Assembly (NCBI GenBank): GCA_004431415.1
Contig: QPMI01000273.1
Location: 1-64,000, forward strand
DNA length: 64,000 nucleotides
Source of the DNA: Cyanophora paradoxa
Lineage: Eukaryota; Glaucocystophyceae; Cyanophorales; Cyanophoraceae
Direction: 5' to 3'
The notes beneath the pieces are model-generated. The model searched no databases, was not told the DNA's origin, and was given only the letters and a program-made list of their open reading frames with translations. Each line of letters begins with the position of its first letter. Positions within the stretch are counted from its first letter, which is position 1. Below are positions 9,505-18,267 of the stretch, one piece after another. A program made the position numbers and the translations under genes.

Positions 9505-9903
9505 ATGGAGACTAAATACAGAGGCTTTCATGTAATGCTTGATTACAAAGCTAAAGCAGCTATAGCAACAGGTCATGAGCATGTGAGCTTTCTAGGGAAT
9601 TGGATAATGGGAACCCTTGAACAAGCAGTATTGAGACAAGGTATTAGGATTGTTCATAAGCACTGTGAGGTTTTTGATGGCAAACTATCACCTCCTGGTT
9701 TTGCATTGGTTCTGCTATTAGATGAAAGCCATTGCACAGCTCATTGTTATTCCAATGAAGGCATGTTAGCTATTGATATATTCAGTTGTGGTAAAGAAGC
9801 TCAGCATAAAACACAATCAGTTGCAGATGAGATCGATAAAACAATGAATTTCCTCACATTTGAGAAGACTGAGAGACATAAACATGATAGATTCCCGTTT
9901 TGA
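9505..9903 (+). CDS. speD: S-adenosylmethionine decarboxylase proenzyme homologue (SpeD-like)
   Basis: The 132-residue protein has the length and core of prokaryotic-type class 1B AdoMetDC. The self-cleavage site is present as E74-S75-H76, with the expected His five residues on (H80) and the catalytic Cys twenty residues on (C95, in AIDIFSCG); this spacing equals that of the Thermotoga enzyme (Ser63, His68, Cys83). The protein should cleave to form a pyruvoyl cofactor and decarboxylate AdoMet for spermidine synthesis. Some SpeD homologues, including phage ones, have been reported to act on ornithine or arginine instead, so the substrate is not settled. It is the last gene of the viral block, 23 nt after its neighbour, and is followed by a hairpin. 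Confidence 0.85.
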   Translation: METKYRGFHVMLDYKAKAAIATGHEHVSFLGNWIMGTLEQAVLRQGIRIVHKHCEVFDGKLSPPGFALVLLLDESHCTAHCYSNEGMLAIDIFSCGKEAQHKTQSVADEIDKTMNFLTFEKTERHKHDRFPF

Positions 9904-9961
9904 TGGGTTTCTATCATGAGTTTTGAAAGGATTTCTTTGTTTTCTAACAATAACATTGATC

Positions 9962-10009
9962 AGCTACTGTTACAAAAGGATATAATATATCCTTTACCTA
10001 CAGTAGCTT
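9962..10009 (+). terminator. Inverted repeat downstream of the SpeD gene
   Basis: The arms AGCTACTGT...AAAGGATAT and ATATCCTTT...ACAGTAGCT flank a short A/T centre. The hairpin is AT-rich, lies about 60 nt after the last viral stop codon and marks the end of the coding block. It could act as a transcript end signal, as hairpins do in several giant-virus groups; that role is inference. Confidence 0.45.
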
Positions 10010-10189
10010 TCTACTGATTATTTTCCGGATTCCGGTTATTGTTTACAGTAGAAATCTAATGTATGATGTAGCCGAAATATGAATGCACCCTACACCTTCA
10101 AGTGTAAGATTTCGAATAATGTTCGATTTCCTTACAATAAAACTCAGCATCTCCCCTTCATTCCCCCTATTATATTATATTTATATTTA

Positions 10190-10620
10190 AGTGGACTCAA
10201 GGTTGACTCATTTTAATCGTAAAAGTAGTAATAGTATATGGATTTTGTTACGAATTCAATGCAAGGGTTGACTAAGTGGGTTGAGTTGACTCAAATTTCA
10301 CAGGAAATATTTGGGACCTAAACTTTTCTAAAAAGGATTTCAAAAAATGTGTCAACTCCCCCCACTTAGTCAACCCTGACCATAAACAGTAAGGATTTGA
10401 GCTAACATGTATCACAAAGTGAACATTTTGAGTCCACTTAGAAGATCCACTTTTGAAATCCAAGTTGATTTTGCTTGAAATTTCAAAGTTGATCTAAAAG
10501 TGAGTCCACCCTGATTGATTATGGTAACAAAGTTGACTAAGTTGACTAAGTTGAGTCATCTTAAGAAATTCAATGAGACTAAGAGTTCAAAATGTTTATG
10601 AAAAGTGAGTCAACTTAGAC
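10190..10620. repeat. Non-coding repeats built on GTTGACTAAG / GTCAACTT words
   Basis: AT-rich, stop-rich DNA with many copies of GTTGACTAAG, GAGTTGAC, GAGTCCACTT and their complements in both orientations. An imperfect inverted pair lies at 10265-10290 and 10351-10376 (GGGTTGACTAAGTGGG against its complement). A direct pair of about 40 bp (AAAAGTGAGTC...AACAAAGTT) occurs near 10496 and 10600. No ORF longer than about 60 codons is convincing. Iterated words in both orientations are what one expects of a replication origin or viral terminal region. Confidence 0.55.
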
Positions 10621-10639
10621 CACTTATGATAACAAAGTT

Positions 10640-10892
10640 AAATATTTATTTGATTTAATCGGAAAAGAACATGATTTAATCGAATTTATTGATATAATTC
10701 CGATTAGATTCATTTAGGATTCAATTAAGATCAATCGAAGTTATTGATATAATTCCGATTAACTACAATTAAGATACAATATCGATTAATCGAGTTTATC
10801 GATATAACATCGATTAAATTAATTGAAAATGTATATAAAAATATGAAAATTCATGTGAAAATTCAAATAAATTAATCGATTTTATTGATATA
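10640..10892. repeat. AT-rich degenerate tandem repeats (ATTGATATAA-x-x-x-CGATTA)
   Basis: At least five diverged copies of about 40-50 bp share TTATTGATATAA followed by TCCGATTA or CATCGATTA. The tract is about 80 percent A+T and has no coding potential. It abuts the hairpin at 10903 and ends where the GC-rich DNA begins. Confidence 0.6.
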
Positions 10893-10902
10893 ACATCGAA
10901 TC

Positions 10903-10975
10903 ACACATATGAATATTCATATTTTAATCCTGAGGCGGAACGCCGAGGGATTAAAATATGAATATTCATATGTGT
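10903..10975. repeat. Perfect 28-bp inverted repeat with 17-nt loop at the AT/GC boundary
   Basis: Left arm 10903-10930 and right arm 10948-10975 are exact reverse complements over 28 bp (arm begins ACACATATGAATATTCAT). The loop 10931-10947 itself contains GGCG-GAA-CGCC. To the left the DNA is AT-rich viral-type repeat, and to the right it is C-rich coding DNA. The long ORF that follows appears to start inside the palindrome (ATG 10909), but those first 22 codons are palindrome-encoded and unlikely to be authentic. Confidence 0.9.
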
Positions 10976-12930
10976 ACCTCGTCCCCCTCGCGTCCGCCAG
11001 ACTTGAACGCGCCTTCACGGCGGAGGACACCGTCATCTGGAACCGCTGCATCCGACTTCCCAAAGATCATACTCTTTTTCTCTCCGATGAACACCTGACT
11101 ATTGTCTCGGACTGCGACATCCTCCGCGCCTACTCCGCTTTCCTTGAAGCCTTAGGACGCAGAGACATCACTCACAGCATCTCCTTCCAGTGCTGCTCCC
11201 CTCCCAACCCAATCTTCCTTCAACCACTCCCCGAGGACGCCCCTGATGTTGACTACCCTGATCCCGGGCCTACAAGGAAACTCGCCCTCGACTATTACTT
11301 AGCCCATCCTAGGGCTTCCGGCCCCACCTGGCATTTCTACCCCACTTCCCTCTGCAAACCCGCTGTCCCCGCCGACCGTAACACGCCTCTCCCCGCCTGG
11401 TACTGGGACGAGGACCTTACACTCGCCCCCACCTCCCAGACCGAGGCTGGCACCCCTCTGGTCGCGTACCACCGTTGCGACCCTGGCATGTGGGGCATCC
11501 CTATTTCCTCCCTGATCGCAGAACAATGGGCACGGGGACCCGCCCTGTCCTGCCCGCACTGCCACCCCACCCCCGCCCCGCCTGGCCCTCCACCCACGTT
11601 CCCTCTCCGCGACCAAACCGGCGCCCTTCCTGTTTTATTCGAACGCTATGGACGCCGAGCCATCCCCTACTCAGCTGCCATCGACCCTGACGGCCCCAGG
11701 TATGATCGCCGAGTACTTCCCCTCCTCGACGGCATAAAATCTCGCCTGGCTGCCCTTAAAGCGGCCCCCCTCTCCCTCATCGACCCCAACCCTCGGTCTG
11801 GGGCCCACCTGGCCACACCCGTTCTCCTCGCACAACCCATACCTGCAGAACCCGTCGACGCGTTCTTCAGACTTCTTCAAAACCGACAAGTCTCCTTCCG
11901 CCTGCATGCCCCGACCACCCCCAAGTGCCTCTTCCTCTCGTCCTCCCACGCAACCTCGATCCTCATGGGCACAGCCCCCACTGCCCTCTCTCTCAAGGCC
12001 CGCGCAGGCCAGCCGCAAACGGACCGACCCTACGTCCCGCACCCTTTCTCCCCAACGGAATACGATTATATTCTCCTCCCCCTGCCCCCCTCTGGGTCCC
12101 GGCCCTGGCGACTAGCAATCATCTCGGCCCGCCTCCGCGAAATCCGCATCCTGGACGTCACCCGCAAACCCGCCTCCGACGTCACGGTCCCTCTTAAAGA
12201 CTGGGTCATCAACTGGTGGACGGCGACTCTCCGCCCCGGCGACCCCTCCCCACGCTCGGCCTGGAAGTACGACACCAGCACCTTCCCCACACAAGCCTGG
12301 AAAAACGTTCACACGGGTGAAGACGCTCTCTTCGTCATGACCGCCGCTGAGTTCATTGGCCGCGGTGAAGAAGTCCACCTGTACGGCAAAGGACGGGGCC
12401 GCCCCATCCCCTTCCACGCCCCCATCTACCGGGAACGTTGGGCGGCCGCTCTCCTTCTCCGGGACCCTGAGGTCCTCCTGGGGACAGTCCAGGCCAACGA
12501 CCCGGCATTTACAACAAAACGACAGCGCATGACCCCGCGCACCAGCTCCCGCCCCTCCCAGCACACTGCAGCCAAAGTCCGCCGTCTGGTCAGACGCAGA
12601 CGAGACCCCACCCCTCCTCCCTTTGGTCCTCCCCCCTCCCCCCCGTCCCTTACACCGGTACCCCCCCGGTCTCCCAATCCCCCCCCCTCCTCCCCGCAGC
12701 CCCCCACCCTCCCCCCACCCGGCTCTTCCCCACCCCCACGCCCCCCGGCGCCCGCGGCCCGACCCACTGCTTCCCCAGGCCGAACCCCCGCTCACCCGAC
12801 TGAATTTCCCCTCCCCCGCCCTCTGACGCTGACGGAGAAAAGTTGGCTGGGGAATGCCCTCCGGTTTGCAGACAATGATTACTGCGCGGAGCAAACTCTC
12901 ATGTCGAAGCCCCCCCCCCACCCGCCCCCC
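10909..12930 (+). CDS. N-terminal half of a C-rich element protein with a degenerate Ulp1-like domain
   Basis: The frame is open from the palindrome to 13806, but sense is lost near 12930. Residues about 310-490 follow the Ulp1/SENP (C48) protease layout: a YDYILLPLPP strand, then PWRLAIIS where an HW is expected (the His is Pro), a retained Asp in RILDVT, and GEDALFVMTAAEF where the catalytic D-C-G should be (Cys is Ala). It is therefore a pseudo-protease copy. A C-x2-C-H knuckle (SCPHCH) lies near residue 215. A run of more than 60 Pro/Ser-rich residues (about 12600-12780) links it to a second protease domain that begins here with LTLTEKSWLG and continues in another frame after the C-runs at 12908-12930. 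The true N-terminus is probably missing at the hairpin. Third codon positions are overwhelmingly C. Confidence 0.6.
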
Positions 12931-15900
12931 GACCCGATTCCCACCGCTACTCACTCATTCGACGAGGCGACCTTATCCACCTCCGGCCGAATGCCGCCCT
13001 CAGCCTCCCCCTCGTGGAAGCCTTCCTTGACATGCTCTCCTCCCGTGAAGCCGCCCTGGCCTCGCCTCACCCTGCCTACTTCCTGTCGTCCAGCTCTTAC
13101 CCCGCTAGTGCAGCCTCCCAATTTGACTCTCGGGGCTCTGCCCTTCTCCCCCTGCACCAATACCTTCCCCCCGGACGCCTTCTCGATGCCCGCCTTGTCC
13201 TTGTCCCCATCCTTACCTATCGCCCCACTCATCATACCCCACCAGCCCCCTCGCCGACCCCTCCCTCAGGCAGACCCCGGCACCCTCAGGGCCCCCCGGG
13301 ACACTGGCACCTACTTGTTTTATTTCCTCAGACGCGCTCGTTCTACATTCACAACGGCTCCCTCGACGTCCCTGATCACCTTGTCTCCTTTGCACAAGAC
13401 TTGGCGGCCACTTGGAGTCAACGCGACTCTGGTTCTCCCCTCCCCCTCACTCCATTCTGCAGATGGACCTATCTACGCCCGGAGACATCCCTCTCCGTTC
13501 TCCAGCCTCCCAACAGCACGGCCTGCGGCCCTCTCCTCCTCCTCACAGCTGACCTACTCAGTCGCTCCTCAGCACTTGCCCCGTCGGACTTGCCCCGCCC
13601 CCCAGCCTACATTCAGGTCGACAATGCTGCGCTCCGCAGATACCGTGAATATATTGCCCTCAGCCTCTGCTACGGGTCCGTCACCCTCGACCCTATATGC
13701 TGTGGCCCTGCCCTCCCGGCCCTCAGACCCCCACCGACCTTCCCGGGGCGTCCCCAACCGCCACGCCGCCCCCCGGTCTCCACTGGCGGCACCCTGCCTA
13801 CCCTAGACTCCCCACCATCCTCCCCCGACCACCCAGCCCTCCCGCGCTCCCCAACTGTGCTTGAGTCTACCCCGCCTCGCCCTGCAGGGCCCGCCACCCC
13901 CCTCCCTCCCGGTGCTCGCTACGCCCAAGAACTCGCCTCTCAGCTTGCTGACCTGGCCCGCAACGAAGCTTCCGCCACAGCACGCCGTCTCTTCCGGCCG
14001 TCCCACGTGACCCCACTCGAGGCGGCGACCATCCTCGCTGAAGCCGCTCACCGCGACGCCGCCCAGCCGCCACCACGGTCCGCCAAAACATCTAAAACAG
14101 TTGCAAAGAAAGAGGCGGCCCGGACCCCGGCCAAGAACCGTATCCCGAACCCAGCCTATACTCCTGACAACTGCCACAATGATGCCGCTGACAAACTTGC
14201 CAAAACGGCCCCCGACGCCCCCCTCTCAGCCCTGCTCTTCATTCCCCACAGTTTCAAATGCTTCCTCATCCGCGTCGGCCTCCCGCCCCCGTCATCCCAA
14301 GGCCCAGTCCCAGGAGCCGAGCCCTACAGAGGCAGACTCCACGCATACCGCGTTGAGGGGGACCCCCGCTCTCACTTCCTAGCCGAAGCCTCCCTCTCCC
14401 AATACCTCGACTGGCGCCAGCTTCGCAACGCGGGGGCCGTCCTCAGCAATCCTCACGTTACCCTCGCCCCAGCCCTCTCCCTCGTGTCCGACACGCCACC
14501 GGACCGCCGTACCCCCACAGGCGATCACCTCCGCAAAGTCAGATTCCAGTGCATTCTTGGAGGCCTTCCCTCCCTCACCATCCGCCTCCTCCACGACCCC
14601 GACCTATACGGCCCTCTCTTTCCTGACGGTATCGCCCACTGCCCCTTCTGTCACCTCCCCCCCACCCCTGCCCCTGTCCCCGAGGACTCTGCTCCCCCAC
14701 CCCCACCCTCCCCGCCCCCTGCTACGTGTACCCCCCCGGGGTCCCCCTCGCCCTCTTCCCCACCGAAGGCCGCAGACCCCAGACAGCCCGACCCCACAAC
14801 CCACCCCCCCGAAGACTTCATTCACATATTTACTTGCCCCGCCGCTCGCCTCCTCCTCCAAGCTTTCCAGGACGCACTCGTGACCTTCCTCCGCACCCGG
14901 GTTCTCCGCCACTCGCCCAAACCCTTCGGACACGACGATACTATTTTTCAACTCTTTCCCTTCCTCCGCCTCGTCTCCCCTGACCCCGCCTCTCCCCCCC
15001 AATCCGCCCTCCTCTCCCCCAACGCAACTCCGGCCCTTTTCCGCCCCCCAGGTCTCACCGATACCCTATGGAAAAAGTTTAGCCCGGCCCTGGCTGACAT
15101 GCTCCCCTTCCCCGCCCCTGCCCTCCTGCGCCTAGGTACCCCGGCAGGATTGCCCGCCCTCTGCACAGCCCTGGGCATCAACAAGACCACCACAATGTCA
15201 ATCCAAAAAGATCTAACGCTACTCCTCGACCAACACCTCCGTGCGATCTGGAGGGACCGCTGCGCCCGCAACCACGCCTGGGAGCTCCGACAAGGCATCA
15301 CTGACCGAACCAAACGTCGATACCGCAAACATGCCGACACCAAACCCTCCCGCTCGCCGCCAGTACAGCCGCCTGGTCCCCCCCTTCCCCCCGCCCCCCC
15401 CGCCCCCTCCCTCCATGATACCATCTCCATCACTGACTTCTGCTGCGGATTGGACTCGGAAGGCCAACCATGGGTTCTCCTGGAAAATTTCCGCCAGGCA
15501 ATTGCACGACTCCCTGCCGCCCCCTCGCCTCAGGCCGCCCCCTCCCCCCAGGCCCCCCCCTCCCCCCAGCCGCCCGATGCCGGAACCGTCGCCATGACAT
15601 CTGACTTCTCTTGCACCTGCGGCATTCGATTTGCCTCCGCAGCTGCCCTCCAGGCCCACTCCGACGCCAGACGGGGAAAGTGCCCCGCTCGCCCTGAGCC
15701 CATTTCATGCTCCGCCTCCCGACCTGCTGCACCCCCAACGCAACCATCACACAAGAACCCCGACAACGGTACCCTGCCCGCTTCGCCTGCGGGCCCTACG
15801 TTCACTACTCAACCTTCCAAGCACCCCGCCCCAACGCCCCCCCTGGCCCCTCCCTCGAAACGAACTCGCCCGTCGCCTGCCTCACGCAAACGGACAGCCG

Positions 15901-16337
15901 ATACTCCCCCCGCCCCGGCACCCAAACGCCCGCGCCCCATGACCCCTCCCCTTCCCGCCTCTGCACCCGCCCCACCCGCACCTAGGCCTACGGCGAAAAG
16001 AAAGGCAGCCGGTCGCAAGACCCCCAAGCGCGGGACCAAAAAAGCGCGAACGGTGTCGATACCCGCTGGACAACCCACAATTACGTCCCTCTTCGCACCT
16101 GGAGTGTACAAACCACTTACGACGCTGCAAGTAGCCGACTCCCCCCCCCCTCCTCGCTTCAGCTGGCCCCCCCGACCGGGACCCCGCACGATGCCGCCCC
16201 GCCGCCCCCTACGGTCCCTCCCCCGGCCCCAATTGACCCGCAAGTGTCGAACCCCTCGTCGACTCTTTGCTCTCTGCCTGCGGGCGCCTCCTCTTGATGA
16301 ATCTGCCTTCGGGCACAATACCCTGTCTGTCTATTGA
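12931..16337 (+). CDS. C-terminal half: Ulp1-type Cys protease, LINE-like RNase H/zinc tail, C2H2-like finger, PIP-like motif
   Basis: The frame is open upstream of the first start-like codon (13014), and its first residues (YSLIRRGDLIHL) complete the protease fold begun in the previous frame. Counting from 13014, His97 in GHWHLLVL, Asn114 in YIHNGSLD and Cys171 in NSTACGPLLLL give a plausible His-Asn-Cys set, so this copy may be active. Near 14170 the motif NDAADKLAKTA matches the last motif of LINE-type RNase H, and 14540-14850 has the R-x-L...C-x2-C...H-x4-C arrangement seen at LINE C-termini. A C-x-C-x12-H-x6-C finger lies at about 15600-15690, followed by Lys/Arg-rich NLS-like stretches and QPTITSLF at about 16071, a PCNA-box-like motif. 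No reverse transcriptase domain was found. Ulp1 domains are known in NeSL/Utopia-type LINEs, so a decayed or unusual member is the leading idea. Confidence 0.6.
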
Positions 16338-16482
16338 ATCTCCGATGATGGCGGCCATGCCCATTCGTTTCCCGCCACCTCCGTCGGCCGTTCCTTAGCG
16401 TCTCGCCCGTGCCCAGCGATCGCTTTCGTCGCTCCACTGCTCTTGTAACTCATCCATCTCCTGCGCAGTGCTTACACTCCTC

Positions 16483-18267
16483 ATGCCTCCCAGGCGTGCC
16501 CCCGCGCCCCAGGCGCCTGATGGCGCACCTTCGGCGGACGTGATTGTGACCGATTACTTTGATGAGCTTGATGATGAAAACGCGGAAGAGACTTCGGATC
16601 TTCCCCGTCGCGGCCCCCGCAAGCCTGCAGTCCCTGCACTTCGGCTGCTTGAGAAGCCTTCTTTGAACTCTTGGCCCATCTTTGTCTCTGCCCCAGTTAC
16701 TCAGAAATATGGCACTTACGTTGTGTGGCCTGGTAGCCGTCAGGCGCTGACCGAAGCTCTCTCCTCTTTTGCTGAGGCGAATGCCATTTTCTCTGGTGTC
16801 AATACTTCTTGGTCATTGGACCCTGTCTGGGGGGAAACTGCCGACATCCGCAAGATCTCTGCTTCTGATCGTGATCTTTTCCTTAAGGGCCGTGCTAAGT
16901 CGCTTGAGAGTCTTTTTTCTAAGCAGCGTGCCTTTTCTGGCAGTAGTCTGTATGTCGATCGTTTACTGCCTCAGCAGTCCAAATCTTTTGTGCATTCCCA
17001 GACCCGTGAGGTCTATCCGAATAATATTCGGCAGTGTGATGCCCATCGCTTCAAATTGTTTCCTTCCTTATCTCTTGGTGCTTTTGGATCCTACTTTCAC
17101 ATGCACCGTTCGATGCTCTCCCTTCTTGAGCTTCTTCCTGAGAATCATGTAGTTCGTCAGCGGATTAGTCAGGATCATCTCCGGTCTCCTTCTACTCGTG
17201 CTCTTGATCACCTTCAGGCTGCTTCTGTTGTTATGGTGCACCCTCCTTCTGGTGATTCTCCTCCTTCCAGCTTTTTGTATGAATTCGGGTATCAGTCCCC
17301 CACACCTCGTATGCTTGAGCTTGATGAGGCTCTTCGTAATGTAGCACAGTTTTCTAACGAAGAATTCCTCGATGAGCTTGTGGCTTTTGAGGCAGCCCTT
17401 CGATCTGAAGACGACCTTTATCTTTCTTCCAAATATGCCACATATCCTCATTGGCTGTCAGATAAGGGTGTCACTGTGCGCTCCTCCCTTCTGGGGGATG
17501 GTGACTTCCCACGCCTTCTCGCAGTGGCTTTCCACTTGCCGGTCACATCTTGTTCTCCGACTATCTCTGAGTCTGTGGATAGATCTTCATATACCACTTT
17601 TTGCCGGCCGAATTTCCAGCCTTGGTCTACTGTGTCTGTGTCCTCTTCCCACTGCCGTTTTTCCTTGCTTGTAGAGGTTCCTGTCACTCATCCTCTCCAC
17701 TTGGCCTCTCGTGGGCAGTATGACAAGCTAAAATCTTCTTTGGGCCATCCTACTAAGATTCAGTCTCTTGGCCTACAGGGCCCTCATGGTGTTAGTCGAT
17801 TTCATGTCAACTCTCCTCGTCCTGAGTTTGCTAGCGCCCCCTACTGGGCTTCCGTCGCTGATCCCACCCGCTCCTCCAACATGAATTACTTTTCTGCGAA
17901 TACTGCAGCCAATTGCAGCCTCCCTGCAGTCCAGGAGTGTACCGATCACACCCATCCCATTCGTACTGCGTATTATACCATTCGGACTCTTTCTGATTCT
18001 CGCATCCTGTATCATTTCCATCGTGATCCTACTTTCTACTTTTTGCCTGCTGCTGTTTCTGACGCTATTGAGTCTTTCCACATTAAGCAGAAGGGTCAGC
18101 ATGTCGCAGATATCATTACTCGTGAGGCTCGTGATGCTCGTCAGTCTTCTAGCGCTGCTGCTTCATCCTCTCGTGTCCGTCGTTCTCCTTCTCCTCCTCC
18201 GAAGCGTGGCCGTTCTTCTGGAGGGAGCCATGGCTCTAAAGATGATATGGATGAGGCAGTTTTGTAA
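16483..18267 (+). CDS. Unrecognised 594-residue protein with acidic N-terminus and RS-like tail
   Basis: I chose the ATG at 16483 (a GTG lies at 16468). The protein has an acidic segment DYFDELDDENAEE, a globular-looking middle of about 450 residues with many aromatic and His residues, and a basic Ser/Arg/Pro tail (RVRRSPSPPPKRGRSSGG) that resembles a nuclear or nucleic-acid-binding tail. I recognise no domain. The coding strand is strikingly T-rich in third positions, unlike the C-rich gene just upstream, although both lie on the same strand 146 bp apart. The ORF is intact, so it has been maintained or arrived recently. It could be the second ORF (coat- or Gag-like) of the same element, or an independent gene. 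Confidence 0.6.
   Translation: MPPRRAPAPQAPDGAPSADVIVTDYFDELDDENAEETSDLPRRGPRKPAVPALRLLEKPSLNSWPIFVSAPVTQKYGTYVVWPGSRQALTEALSSFAEANAIFSGVNTSWSLDPVWGETADIRKISASDRDLFLKGRAKSLESLFSKQRAFSGSSLYVDRLLPQQSKSFVHSQTREVYPNNIRQCDAHRFKLFPSLSLGAFGSYFHMHRSMLSLLELLPENHVVRQRISQDHLRSPSTRALDHLQAASVVMVHPPSGDSPPSSFLYEFGYQSPTPRMLELDEALRNVAQFSNEEFLDELVAFEAALRSEDDLYLSSKYATYPHWLSDKGVTVRSSLLGDGDFPRLLAVAFHLPVTSCSPTISESVDRSSYTTFCRPNFQPWSTVSVSSSHCRFSLLVEVPVTHPLHLASRGQYDKLKSSLGHPTKIQSLGLQGPHGVSRFHVNSPRPEFASAPYWASVADPTRSSNMNYFSANTAANCSLPAVQECTDHTHPIRTAYYTIRTLSDSRILYHFHRDPTFYFLPAAVSDAIESFHIKQKGQHVADIITREARDARQSSSAAASSSRVRRSPSPPPKRGRSSGGSHGSKDDMDEAVL

Noticed and set aside
10190-10890. CRISPR-like array in the AT-rich repeat region
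   Set aside because: Repeats are degenerate, in both orientations and irregularly spaced, with no constant-length spacers.
12112-12954. Long minus-strand frames opposite the C-rich element (for example 12112-12954, 14948-15433, 15809-16318)
   Set aside because: They are G/R-rich complements of the C-rich plus-strand gene with no motif; stops are rare simply because of composition.
13030-13806. Continuation of the first C-rich ORF to 13806
   Set aside because: After about 12930 the frame gives only Pro/Ser/Leu low-complexity sequence while the overlapping frame carries the Ulp1 catalytic motifs.
13830-14860. Complete reverse transcriptase/RNase H in the C-rich element
   Set aside because: Only the last RNase H motif and the zinc-like tail were found; no F/Y-x-D-D box or other RT motif in any frame.
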